Assembly (NCBI GenBank): GCA_030635025.1
Contig: DAOVZQ010000004.1
Location: 1-20,125 of the forward strand
From: a bacterium
GTDB taxonomy: Bacteria > Krumholzibacteriota > Krumholzibacteriia > LZORAL124-64-63
Reading direction: 5' to 3'
DNA: 20,125 nt
Shown one piece after another: positions 1-7,261 of this stretch. The translations under genes were made by a program, and so were the position numbers. A model generated the notes under the pieces. That model was not told the origin of the DNA. It saw nothing but the letters and a program-made list of their open reading frames with translations, and did no database searches. Numbering within the stretch: position 1 is the stretch's first letter; each line of letters opens with the position of its first letter.

Positions 1-1
1 G

Positions 2-268
2 GGCGTAGCCGCCATCGATTTTCCGCCCCCGTCTGCAGCGGCCGGTGACACCGCAGCCTCAGGCGAAGACGAGACCGACACTGACCTCACCTCCGGCGAC
101 GTAGAGGACAAGTACTACAGCCTGGTGATCCAGGTGGGCTACGAGCGCGATCTGACCGATAAAGTGGTTATGCTCTGGCTGGCGCAATGGCGCAACTATG
201 TCTGGGGAGGCCGTGACTTCTCCAACTATTCCATCCACATCCAGTTGGGATTCCCCCTGCCCTGGTAA
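2..268 (+). CDS. C-terminal end of a probable outer-membrane beta-barrel protein (partial)
   Basis: The frame is open from the window edge to TAA at 266-268, giving the last 88 residues of a longer protein. An Ala/Pro-rich then acidic, probably disordered stretch (SGEDETDTDLTSGD) is followed by alternating polar/aromatic strands (YYSLVIQVGYER, VVMLWLAQWRNYVW, YSIHIQLGFPLPW). It ends in a terminal aromatic residue (Trp). Amphipathic strands ending at an aromatic C-terminus are typical of outer-membrane barrels inserted by the BAM machinery, where Phe is commonest. Family and function cannot be named from this fragment. A secreted beta-sandwich protein is the main alternative. Confidence 0.6.
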   Translation, partial: GVAAIDFPPPSAAAGDTAASGEDETDTDLTSGDVEDKYYSLVIQVGYERDLTDKVVMLWLAQWRNYVWGGRDFSNYSIHIQLGFPLPW

Positions 269-318
269 CGATCCGTCAGGAACCCATCGTAATCCCGCGT
301 TGTTGACCCTCTCGTTTG

Positions 319-347
319 TGGACGTAGGCACCGCAACCCGCTATCTT
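319..347 (+). promoter_or_regulatory. Weak candidate sigma70-like promoter before the FG-GAP gene
   Basis: TGGACG (319-324) and TATCTT (342-347) each match four of six consensus positions and are separated by 17 bp. They lie about 40 bp upstream of the start at 388 in the 119-bp gap after the barrel gene. A TTGACC at 303-308 is a better -35 hexamer but has no good -10 at the right distance. I see no hairpin terminator for the preceding gene in this gap. Confidence 0.22.
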
Positions 348-387
348 CTCCCCTGATGAAACACAGCCCGTAACGAGAGGCGATTCG

Positions 388-1221
388 ATGTCCGACCATC
401 ACTCGCACCCTTATCGATCCGGTCATGATTTATCCCGACATGTGCAGACACTCTGCGCGATCGTGTTGTGGACGTGTGTCGTCTGTGGCCCGACCGCGGC
501 AACGGCGGCCGGTGAACTGGGCTACTGGGACTATCGTTCCATCATGACCGCATCCGAGCGCCTTGACCACATAGCCTGCATTGAATCCCTCGAGGACGAG
601 CAGGGGCCCTATATCGTGATAGGCGATCGCTTCGGATTGGTGCGCATTGTCTACATTACCGGAGAGGGCAGCCAGGACATCTGGACCAGCAAGCAGCTCA
701 ACGGTACGGTTCAGGAGGTCGTGACCGCAGATCTCGACGGCGACGGGACCGACGAGATCATCGCCTGGACGTCTTCGGCCATGGTCTATGCCTGGTCCAG
801 CGGCGACCATGCGCTGCGTTTCGAAACGCTCCCGAACGATTTCACGACCCTGCACAGCCTGACCACCGGCAACGTGGATGACGACGAGCAACTGGAGATC
901 CTGATCAACGCGGACAACCGCATCTACTATCTGGACGGTGTGTCCTTCAATCGCGAGTGGACCAGCCTGCACGAGTACCAAGCCACGCGCATGGCCGTAG
1001 GCGACGTGGACGGGGACGGCACTCCCGAGATCGTCTTGAACACGGGCCAGATCATCGATGCCCGGGGCGGCGAGATAGAGTGGGAAGACGAAGTCTTCGG
1101 CTCCCGCATCGAACTGGTGGACATGGATGGCGACGGGATTCCCGAAGTGCTGACCGAAAGCGACGGCGGCGTCCTGAAGATCTACGACATCGACAGCAGG
1201 CGCGAAAAACATCTGCAATGA
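388..1221 (+). CDS. Exported FG-GAP/VCBS repeat (beta-propeller-like) protein
   Basis: 277 aa. The start at 388 is supported by GAGAGG at 375-380. A long N-terminal region (positive segment, hydrophobic core at about 21-33, then PTAATAAG at about 35-42) looks like a signal peptide, so the protein is probably periplasmic or on the surface. Four DxDGDG-type calcium-binding loops followed by a 'pEI/L' strand occur at residues 115-120 (DLDGDG), 162-167 (degenerate, NVDDDE), 206-211 (DVDGDG) and 245-250 (DMDGDG). Their 39-47 residue spacing is that of FG-GAP/VCBS blades in integrin-like propellers. Only four or five blades are present, fewer than the usual seven, and there is no catalytic or anchoring domain. 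The partner is unknown. A 73-nt gap separates it from dsbD, so co-transcription is possible but not certain. Confidence 0.75.
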   Translation: MSDHHSHPYRSGHDLSRHVQTLCAIVLWTCVVCGPTAATAAGELGYWDYRSIMTASERLDHIACIESLEDEQGPYIVIGDRFGLVRIVYITGEGSQDIWTSKQLNGTVQEVVTADLDGDGTDEIIAWTSSAMVYAWSSGDHALRFETLPNDFTTLHSLTTGNVDDDEQLEILINADNRIYYLDGVSFNREWTSLHEYQATRMAVGDVDGDGTPEIVLNTGQIIDARGGEIEWEDEVFGSRIELVDMDGDGIPEVLTESDGGVLKIYDIDSRREKHLQ

Positions 1222-1294
1222 TTTCCGAGTAACGTTTCGACCCGGCCCGTCACTCATGGCCGAAGCATCGACCCTGGCTTTTTAGAGGTATGCC

Positions 1295-3085
1295 ATGACG
1301 CGATTCAGACAGACGACCCTGCTGGCCCTGGCGCTGATGATGATCACGCCGTTGCTCGCCACGGCCAGCCTTTTCGATTCGCCCCTGAACGAGTCGGCCC
1401 ACGAGTCACCAGTGGTGACGGTGAGCCTGCGTCTGCTGGACGATGCGGTCGTCGCCGGCGGGACGGCCCAGTTGGGTGTGGTCTACCATGTGCCCGAGGG
1501 TACGCATATGACCACGACCTTCCAGGCCATGGTGTTCGAGAGCGAGCCCCAGTCCGTCTTCGGGCAGGCCATCTTCCCCCGCCCGGTCAAGGCCGAGATT
1601 CCCTACTACCATGGCGATGTGATGGCCGTGATCCCGGTCACCCTGCCCGACGATGCGGGGGAGATGACGATCCGCGTCGAGGCCGAGTACCAGCTCTGCA
1701 AGGAAGGCGACGCCGCTCTTTGTTACCCGCCCGCAGAGGCGACCAGCTCACTGGTCGTCACGCTGGCCGAGGGCCTTGGCGGCGAGTCCGATGGTGCCGT
1801 TGGTTCAGCCGGGAGCGGCAGCCTGCAGGAGCGTCTCCAGTCGGCACTGGAAGGCGGAAGCTGGCTGGCCTTCCTGATGGTATTTCTCGGTGGTGTTCTC
1901 GCCAGCCTGACGCCGTGCGTTTTCCCCATGATCCCCATCACCATCAGTTTCATCGGCATGAACGCCAAGGGGAACCCCGTCAAGGGCTTCATCATGTCGC
2001 TGTGGTACGTGCTGGGCATCGCCCTGGTCTACTCGACCCTTGGGCTGGTCGCCGCGGCCGGCGGCGCCGCTTTCGGTCAGGCCACCCAGACGCCGGTATT
2101 CATGGGGGCCGTGGCCGCCGTCATCTTCGCCATGGGCTTGTCGATGGCCGGTCTCTTCGATATCCAGTTGCCGAGCAGTCTGACCACCAAGGTCGGCGGC
2201 GGACGCACGGGTTTTCTGGGCCCCTTGCTGATGGGCATGGCCATGGGACTGATAGCCGCGCCCTGCGTCGGGCCGGTGATCGTGGTCTTGCTGACCTGGG
2301 TCGCCACGACCGGCGATCTGTTCCTGGGATTCTGGCTCCTGTTCACCTTCGCCATGGGCATGGGACTGCTCTTCATTGTCCTCGGCACCTTCGGCGGTAT
2401 GCTGCCTCCGGGCGGCTGGATGGAGACGGTGAAACACGTCTTCGCCATCGTCCTCTTCGCCTTGGCCCCGTGGTTCCTGCGGACCTGGCTGCCTGACTGG
2501 GCGCCGCTGCTCTTCTTCGGCCTCGCGCTGATGTTGAGCGTGAGTGCCTGGGGCGTCTTCAAACCTCAGGCGCCCGATTCCGGAGCGCGCGACGGATTGA
2601 ACAAGGGCATCATGCGATTCCTGTGGATTCTGGGTGTGGCCTTGACGCTGTTGGGAGGTCTGCGAGGCTTCGCACCGGATCTGCTACCGGCGGACGGGAC
2701 CGGTTCGTCGACCACCGCGATCACGCACGACGAGCCCGACTGGATAGGGGATGAGGCGGCGGGTTTTGTGGCGGCCACCGAATCCGGCAAGCCCGTGATG
2801 ATGGATTTTTGGGCCGAATGGTGCGCCGCCTGCATCGAGCTGGATCACAAGACCTACAACCAGGATGAGATCCTGCAGCTTGCGGATCGCTTCGTCGCTG
2901 TTAAAATGGACATGACCCGTCGCAGCCCCGAGAACGACGCGATCAATCGCAAGTACGGCGTTGTGGGTATGCCGACGGTCATATTTTTCGATTCCCAAGG
3001 CAATGAACTGGAACGCTTTTCCGGTTTCAAGAATGCGGCCGACCTCTCCGAAATAATGGAGAGGGTTTTGACGGCCGCGCAATGA
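1295..3085 (+). CDS. dsbD: Thiol:disulfide interchange protein DsbD
   Basis: 596 aa, the usual length for full three-domain DsbD, which carries reducing power from cytoplasmic thioredoxin across the inner membrane. The start at 1295 has AGAGG at 1284-1288. A signal peptide (about 1-24) leads into the periplasmic alpha domain (about 35-157) with its cysteine pair Cys135/Cys143 before YPP. That spacing is seven residues; E. coli has five. The membrane domain (about 190-460) holds the transport cysteines Cys208 (SLTPCVFPM) and Cys324 (AAPCVGPV). The C-terminal thioredoxin-fold gamma domain (about 478-596) has WCAAC with Cys510/Cys513 and a cis-proline at 560. All six redox cysteines are present, so it should be functional. 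Thioredoxin and a TlpA-like lipoprotein follow directly and look like its electron donor and acceptor. Confidence 0.95.
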   Translation: MTRFRQTTLLALALMMITPLLATASLFDSPLNESAHESPVVTVSLRLLDDAVVAGGTAQLGVVYHVPEGTHMTTTFQAMVFESEPQSVFGQAIFPRPVKAEIPYYHGDVMAVIPVTLPDDAGEMTIRVEAEYQLCKEGDAALCYPPAEATSSLVVTLAEGLGGESDGAVGSAGSGSLQERLQSALEGGSWLAFLMVFLGGVLASLTPCVFPMIPITISFIGMNAKGNPVKGFIMSLWYVLGIALVYSTLGLVAAAGGAAFGQATQTPVFMGAVAAVIFAMGLSMAGLFDIQLPSSLTTKVGGGRTGFLGPLLMGMAMGLIAAPCVGPVIVVLLTWVATTGDLFLGFWLLFTFAMGMGLLFIVLGTFGGMLPPGGWMETVKHVFAIVLFALAPWFLRTWLPDWAPLLFFGLALMLSVSAWGVFKPQAPDSGARDGLNKGIMRFLWILGVALTLLGGLRGFAPDLLPADGTGSSTTAITHDEPDWIGDEAAGFVAATESGKPVMMDFWAEWCAACIELDHKTYNQDEILQLADRFVAVKMDMTRRSPENDAINRKYGVVGMPTVIFFDSQGNELERFSGFKNAADLSEIMERVLTAAQ

Positions 3086-3125
3086 CACGACCGGCCGTCG
3101 TCGACGGTCAGCCGATGGAGGCATG

Positions 3126-3449
3126 ATGAGCGACCTGATTCACGTGACGGACGAGACCTTCGAAGCGGAAATCCTCAACAGCGACGTTCCCGTCCTGGTG
3201 GACTTCAGCGCCACCTGGTGCGGTCCGTGCAAGCAGTTGACGCCGATCGTCGAGGAACTGGCGACCGAATACGCTGGGCGGCTGAAAGTCGCTCATGTGG
3301 ATGTGGACCACGCCCGTGACCACGCCACCAAGTTCGGCGTCATGTCCGTGCCGACGGTTCTGTACATGAAGGCCGGCACCGTGACCGATTCGCAGGTGGG
3401 CGTGACCACCAAGGCCAAGATGATCGAGAAAATCGACAAAATGCTCTGA
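3126..3449 (+). CDS. trxA: Thioredoxin
   Basis: 107 aa, normal thioredoxin length, no signal peptide, so cytoplasmic. The canonical WCGPC active site is at residues 31-35 in DFSATWCGPC and the cis-proline is Pro76 in SVPTVLY. Two adjacent ATGs exist at 3123 and 3126. I chose 3126 because GGAGG (3117-3121) sits 4 nt before it but only 1 nt before 3123, and because the product then begins MSDLIHVTD as in typical thioredoxins. The gene lies 40 nt after dsbD and ends 14 nt before the TlpA-like gene. This placement suggests that it is a dedicated electron donor to DsbD (inference). Another thioredoxin may exist elsewhere in the genome. Confidence 0.93.
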   Translation: MSDLIHVTDETFEAEILNSDVPVLVDFSATWCGPCKQLTPIVEELATEYAGRLKVAHVDVDHARDHATKFGVMSVPTVLYMKAGTVTDSQVGVTTKAKMIEKIDKML

Positions 3450-3463
3450 TGGGAGAGAACTTC

Positions 3464-4018
3464 ATGAAGCGCACATTCCTGTTGACCACGATGATCGCCC
3501 TGCTGCTCGCCTTGCTTGTAACGACCGGTTGCAAGGAAGAGGCCGAGGAGGCCGCCGCAACCGATGCGGTCGAGGCCATCGCCGCCGTCGTTCCCAGCAC
3601 CGATTTCGAAGTGAAGGACATGCACGGTGCCGAGCTGAAACTGGCCGACTACCGTGGCGACGTTGTCATCGTGGACTTCTGGGCCACCTGGTGCGGACCG
3701 TGCCGGATGGTCATGCCCCATCTCGAAAAGATCCACCGGGAGTACGCCGACCAGGGTATCCGTGTGATCGCTCTGTCGGTCGACCGAGGCGCCCCGGACC
3801 TCGTCAAGGCCTTCGTCGGCAAGAACCAGTATACATTCCCGGTGGGCATGGCCACCGCCGGTATCGTGCGCGCCTATGGGGGTGTGCCGAGCATCCCGAC
3901 CACGTTTATTGTCGGGCCGGACGGTACGATCGCCGAGAAGATGGTCGGCGCGCATCCCATGGAAGAGTACTTGGCCGCAGCCAAACGGGCCCAGACCGGG
4001 ACAGAAGAAGGTGTCTAG
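3464..4018 (+). CDS. TlpA/ResA-like thiol-disulfide lipoprotein
   Basis: 184 aa. An in-frame ATG at 3449 overlaps the thioredoxin stop, but the ATG at 3464 is preferred. GGGAGAG (3451-3457) is 6 nt upstream, and the product then starts with a clean lipoprotein signal (MKRTFLL, hydrophobic core, VTTGC with Cys23 as the lipidation site; Thr at -3 is slightly unusual). A charged Glu/Ala-rich linker precedes an AhpC/TSA-type redoxin domain (about 46-175). That domain has WCGPC at 76-80, the cis-Pro145 in IPTTF and the typical 'VDFWATWCGPC...MPHLEKI' context. The family reduces periplasmic disulfides, often in cytochrome c maturation, and receives electrons from DsbD or CcdA. No ccm genes are nearby, so the substrate is unknown. 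Confidence 0.9.
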   Translation: MKRTFLLTTMIALLLALLVTTGCKEEAEEAAATDAVEAIAAVVPSTDFEVKDMHGAELKLADYRGDVVIVDFWATWCGPCRMVMPHLEKIHREYADQGIRVIALSVDRGAPDLVKAFVGKNQYTFPVGMATAGIVRAYGGVPSIPTTFIVGPDGTIAEKMVGAHPMEEYLAAAKRAQTGTEEGV

Positions 4019-4020
4019 TC

Positions 4021-4422
4021 GTGTCTCCCCTTAAGAAGCGTTTGATCGTCGTGGGCGACCGCCTGCTGGTCCGACCCGAGAGCGGGGAGGAGAAGACCAA
4101 CACCGGTCTCTACCTCCCGGCCACGGCCGTGAGCGCCCGCTCGGCCCAAAGCGGCTGGGTGGTGTCCGTGGGGCCGGGTATTCCTTTACCCGATTTGATC
4201 GAAGGCCCTGACGAACCCTGGCAGGACCGGGAGGTCAGCACCCGGTACATGCCCCTGCAGGCCCAGGAAGGGGATTTCGTCCTATTCGTCCGGAAATCGG
4301 CGGTGGAGATCACCTTCGAGAGCAAACGGTACCTGATCGTGCCCAATTCGGCGGTTCTGGTGCTGGTGCGGGATGATTGGGAGGATGAGCCCGAAGTGGT
4401 GACGGGCGACGAGGACATCTGA
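4021..4422 (+). CDS. Divergent GroES (cpn10)-like protein
   Basis: 133 aa from a GTG start at 4021, 2 nt after the TlpA stop, with AGAAGGTG ending at 4013 as the ribosome-binding site. The open frame extends further upstream, but that part lies inside the TlpA gene. The protein follows the cpn10 fold: KKRLIVVGDRLLVRP (5-19), a mobile-loop segment with EEKTNTGLYLP (23-33), SGWVVSVGPG (44-53), EGDFVLFVRKSAVEITF (83-99) and KRYLIVPNSAVLVLV (102-116). It departs from canonical GroES (about 97 aa) by GLYL in place of the GIVL-type GroEL-binding tripeptide, by a roughly 20-30 residue insertion (54-80, containing DEPWQDR) in the roof-loop position, and by an acidic tail. No groEL is adjacent. It has no signal peptide, so cytoplasmic. 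I believe similar proteins are annotated as 'co-chaperone GroES family'; the function is unproven. Confidence 0.82.
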   Translation: MSPLKKRLIVVGDRLLVRPESGEEKTNTGLYLPATAVSARSAQSGWVVSVGPGIPLPDLIEGPDEPWQDREVSTRYMPLQAQEGDFVLFVRKSAVEITFESKRYLIVPNSAVLVLVRDDWEDEPEVVTGDEDI

Positions 4423-4436
4423 CAGCCCGATGGATT

Positions 4437-4452
4437 ATTGATCCGAATCAAT
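4437..4452. repeat. Short inverted repeat (6-bp arms, 4-bp loop)
   Basis: ATTGAT (4437-4442), CCGA, ATCAAT (4447-4452), perfectly complementary, 15 nt after the GroES-like stop. It is too short and AT-rich to terminate alone. It could be a protein-binding dyad or part of a 3' mRNA structure ahead of the stronger hairpin at 4471-4503. Confidence 0.4.
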
Positions 4453-4470
4453 GTTATTTAGGCAAATTTA

Positions 4471-4503
4471 TAGGGCCGGGCGTCTCGAAAGCGCCCGGCC
4501 CTA
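4471..4503. terminator. Strong GC hairpin between convergent units, possible bidirectional terminator
   Basis: TAGGGCCGGGCG (4471-4482) and CGCCCGGCCCTA (4492-4503) are perfect complements with a 9-nt loop. It lies 49 nt after the GroES-like stop on the plus strand and 45 nt after the small-ORF stop on the minus strand, where a shared terminator would be expected. Neither side has a classic U-tract immediately after the stem: on plus, a run of five T comes about 15 nt later; on minus, TAAATTT follows. Termination is therefore likely but not certain. Confidence 0.6.
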
Positions 4504-4547
4504 GACGGCCTGCTTCATTTTTCGCTCCTTGCCGTGTGGCTTCGAAT

Positions 4548-4613
4548 CTACTTTCTGAGCCACCACAGCAGGTCAACGATGAAGAGGCCAATGACGACCG
4601 TGATCGGTTCCAT
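4548..4613 (-). CDS. Small single-helix membrane peptide (21 aa), candidate
   Basis: ATG at 4613-4611 to TAG at 4550-4548 encodes 21 residues. They are a short polar start (MEPIT), a hydrophobic core (VVIGLFIVDLLWWL) and a basic end (RK), the pattern of a single-span membrane peptide with the C-terminus inside. A full GGAGGG (complement of 4622-4627) sits 8 nt before the ATG, a better ribosome-binding site than many genes in this window have. It lies downstream of the PDZ-phosphatase gene on the same strand, with a 110-nt gap, and upstream of the 4471-4503 hairpin. It may be co-transcribed with that gene or have its own promoter. I do not recognise a family. Possible roles are a small subunit of a membrane complex or a type I toxin-like peptide, but these are speculation. 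Chance is the main alternative for so short an ORF. Confidence 0.45.
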   Translation of the reverse strand: MEPITVVIGLFIVDLLWWLRK

Positions 4614-4723
4614 TGCAACTGCCCTCCATGACGGTGAATGATTTCTGCGGATTCATTGGACTTCCTATGAATCGACCCTATCAGACCTCTCTTAAGCGAA
4701 AATAATGCCGGAATGGGCATAAA

Positions 4724-7246
4724 TCAGGCTATATCGTTTATCCGCATCAACATGAGGGTGCGATCGTCGGACTGATCGGGGCCGCCGTAGGCGTCGATGT
4801 TGGCAAATATCCTGTCGATCAGGGCCGGAAGCTCCTGGGCGCGTCCGTCCCGGGCGTCGTCGATGAGGCGCTGTTCGCCGTAGAATTCCCCCGTGGTATC
4901 CGGTTGTTCCACCAGACCATCCGTATACATGAGCAGCAAATCGCCACGATTCAACTCCAGGGTGCCCCGTGCGAAGCGATGGCTCCCGTCTATCCCCAAC
5001 ATGGTGCCGCCCTTCTTCATGCGCTCGACGAACTCCTGGCCGGCGCGGAAGAGGAGGGGGGGATTCATGCCCGCGTTTGCGTAGCGCAGTCGATGATCGG
5101 CCGTGCTGTAGATTCCATAGAAGAAGCTGATGATCTGGCCCGCCTCGCCGAGGCCGCAGATGACACGGTTGAGCGATTCGACCACGCTCTCGGGCTCTTC
5201 CTGGCGAACGGCAGCCGAGCGGAAGGCGACGCGCAGCGTGGTCATGACCAGGGCGGCCGGCACGCCTTTGCCGGCCACGTCCGCGATGGCGAATCCGACT
5301 GTCTGGGGATCGATCTTGAAGTAGTCGAAGTAGTCGCCGCCTACTTCGCGACAGGAATCCATGCGGCCCAGGATCTCGGCTCCGCGTAATCGTAGGGGCT
5401 CGTTGGGCACCAGATTGCTCTGAATCCTCTGGGCCACGGACATCTCGGCTTCCAGCATCTTGCGCGTCAGCCGCTCCTGATACAGTCGCCCGATTTCCAC
5501 CAGAGCCGCCGCCTGGATCGAGAAGCCGTGCAGGTTGGATACATCGGCCTGGGTATAGAGGGATCCGTCGGTCTTTGCGGCGAAGGCTAGGAAACCGCGC
5601 AGCTTCAGCCCCGTGATCAGCGGCACGAGCAATTGAACCTTCAAGGATTCGATCAGGTCTCGAGTGGCCTCGTCCGTGGCGGCCTCGGTATCCAGTCCGT
5701 CCAGCTCCTCCGCGTAGATGGGGCGATGGGCCGTTATCAGTACACGGCTCAGCGTGCTGTCGGCCGAAAACTTATGTAACCCGTGTTGCTCCAGGCCTTC
5801 CACCCCATGCAGACCCCGGAAAACCTGGTAACCGTCCTGCTCGAGATAGAGGGCGATGCCGGTGGGTCGATAAAGTCGGTGAAGTTCGTGCAGCATCGTG
5901 TCGGGGGCGGTTGTTCCTTCTTCGAGATCGGACAGCTCGCGACTCAGTTCATGCAAAGCCTCTCGTGTAGCCTGACGCGCGGGGTAGAAGGTGCGATCCA
6001 GCCATCGGTGCAGAAAATGGCGCACGGGGTTGAGCGTCAGGGCGAGCATCACGACGGTAATCAGGACGATGGGCAGGTCCGAGCTGTGAAAATAGGAGGT
6101 CAGAGCGTGGCCGAGCCCGCCGACCAACATCACGTAGATCATGATCACCAGGGCGGTCAGGACGCCGTAGACAAGGCTGTGACGGACCACGTATTCCAGG
6201 TCGAGGGCTCCGTAGCGCAGGATCGCCACCCCGAAGCTCAGGGGAACCAAAACTAGAGAGAAACCCAGCCATTCGCTGTGGGGCACGGCCGAGGTGGGGG
6301 CCGCGCTGAAGAGGAAGGTCCCAGCGAGGAACGGTCCGAAACCGGCCAGCAGTCCGAGCAGCACCACCCGCATCTTGGTGTGTTCCACGGGACGTCCGCG
6401 GCGGAAGACCTTTCGAGCGAAGACGACCAGTCCCGCCAGCAGGTAGACCAGGAAATAGATGGCCGAGAGTTGCTGTACCAAGGCGACCAGCAGCGACGAT
6501 GCCGGGTCGAGACGTGCGCCCTGGGCGAAGAGGCTCAACAGGAACAGGGGAACCGCCGGCAGCATCAGCAGCCGGTGGCGTAGGAGATTGGCCGGCGTGA
6601 GGTGTGTGCGGTCCGGGAAGTAGAGGAAGAAGCGGAGAAAGACGGCCGGCAGGAGCAGGTGGGCCAGATCGCGCACGCTCTCCTTGACGACCATGTACGT
6701 ATAGGATGGCCAGTCGGGCACATCCATCAGGAAAAAGGCGAAGGTGGCGCAGACTCCGAAGAAATAGCGGGCCACCATGTCGTGGCGGCGGGCGAGGATC
6801 AACCAGCCCATAAGCAGAAACGACAAGCCCGCCAGGGACATGCCGTAATTCCAGATGATGCGCGCCCGTGAGGGACGCCCGGGTGTGATGGGCGCCGAGA
6901 CGAAGGCGTCATCCCGTTGCAGGAGATAGGTCTGGCTCTCCAGGTCATAATGGCCGGCCACGGCCACGTAGTAGTCGACCATTGTGGCGACCGGTACGCC
7001 GTCGATGGCCAGCAGTCGGTCGCCGGGCAGGACGCCGGCGCGGGCGGCCGGGCTGTCGGGACCGATCGTACGCACGGTGAGATTGTGGACGGCCATGCCG
7101 GTGGTCGGCGCCTGGGCCACGTGAATGGCGACGGGGATCTCAAGGATCAACAGCAGGGGGGCGAGCAGATATAGGGCGCCGCGGCGGAGCCAGCGTGCCG
7201 TGGCGTCTTCGGGAGTGGGCCTGGGACCGAATTCGCTATCTTTCAT
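4724..7246 (-). CDS. Membrane SpoIIE/PP2C serine phosphatase with PDZ and GAF-like domains
   Basis: 840 aa. The first membrane helix is at about 24-44. An extracytoplasmic PDZ domain follows (about 50-107; 'IGPDSPAARAGVLPGDRLLAIDG' at 61-83). The membrane block (about 133-405, roughly nine helices) includes the 'LRYGALDLEYVVRHSLVYGVLTAL' module known from bacterial sensor kinases and phosphatases. Then come a linker with DRTFYPARQ, a GAF-like region (about 445-590), a short coiled coil (590-612) and a SpoIIE phosphatase domain (about 620-838). Metal-binding aspartates are all present: Asp638 (EVGGDYF), Asp656 (ADVAGKG), Asp776 (YTDGLVE) and Asp827/828 (QSDDRT). RsbU-type enzymes of this family dephosphorylate anti-sigma antagonist proteins. 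No antagonist or anti-sigma gene is in the window, so the target is unknown. There is no clear Shine-Dalgarno sequence before the ATG, and a TACAAT box lies only 9 nt upstream. Confidence 0.9.
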   Translation of the reverse strand: MKDSEFGPRPTPEDATARWLRRGALYLLAPLLLILEIPVAIHVAQAPTTGMAVHNLTVRTIGPDSPAARAGVLPGDRLLAIDGVPVATMVDYYVAVAGHYDLESQTYLLQRDDAFVSAPITPGRPSRARIIWNYGMSLAGLSFLLMGWLILARRHDMVARYFFGVCATFAFFLMDVPDWPSYTYMVVKESVRDLAHLLLPAVFLRFFLYFPDRTHLTPANLLRHRLLMLPAVPLFLLSLFAQGARLDPASSLLVALVQQLSAIYFLVYLLAGLVVFARKVFRRGRPVEHTKMRVVLLGLLAGFGPFLAGTFLFSAAPTSAVPHSEWLGFSLVLVPLSFGVAILRYGALDLEYVVRHSLVYGVLTALVIMIYVMLVGGLGHALTSYFHSSDLPIVLITVVMLALTLNPVRHFLHRWLDRTFYPARQATREALHELSRELSDLEEGTTAPDTMLHELHRLYRPTGIALYLEQDGYQVFRGLHGVEGLEQHGLHKFSADSTLSRVLITAHRPIYAEELDGLDTEAATDEATRDLIESLKVQLLVPLITGLKLRGFLAFAAKTDGSLYTQADVSNLHGFSIQAAALVEIGRLYQERLTRKMLEAEMSVAQRIQSNLVPNEPLRLRGAEILGRMDSCREVGGDYFDYFKIDPQTVGFAIADVAGKGVPAALVMTTLRVAFRSAAVRQEEPESVVESLNRVICGLGEAGQIISFFYGIYSTADHRLRYANAGMNPPLLFRAGQEFVERMKKGGTMLGIDGSHRFARGTLELNRGDLLLMYTDGLVEQPDTTGEFYGEQRLIDDARDGRAQELPALIDRIFANIDAYGGPDQSDDRTLMLMRINDIA

Positions 7247-7255
7247 CAGACGGCC

Positions 7256-7261
7256 ATTGTA
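7256..7261 (-). promoter_or_regulatory. Candidate -10 box of the PDZ-phosphatase gene (possible leaderless mRNA)
   Basis: TACAAT on the minus strand (complement of 7256-7261) matches five of six -10 positions. With a normal 6-8 nt spacing, transcription would start at about 7248-7250, only 2-4 nt before the ATG at 7246. This fits the lack of a Shine-Dalgarno sequence. The -35 region 17 bp upstream (TTCCCC) is poor. Confidence 0.35.

Noticed and set aside
430..1257. 275-codon minus-strand frame opposite the FG-GAP gene
   Set aside because: The plus-strand product has clear DxDGDG repeats and a ribosome-binding site; the antisense product shows neither.
1257..1286. Nine-codon upstream ORF (MAEASTLAF) before dsbD
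   Set aside because: It has no ribosome-binding site and no attenuator-like structure; the ORF is short enough to be chance.
4454..4720. 88-codon minus-strand frame in the intergenic region
   Set aside because: It runs through the GC hairpin, has no good ribosome-binding site and has low-information composition. The 21-codon ORF in another frame has much better signals.
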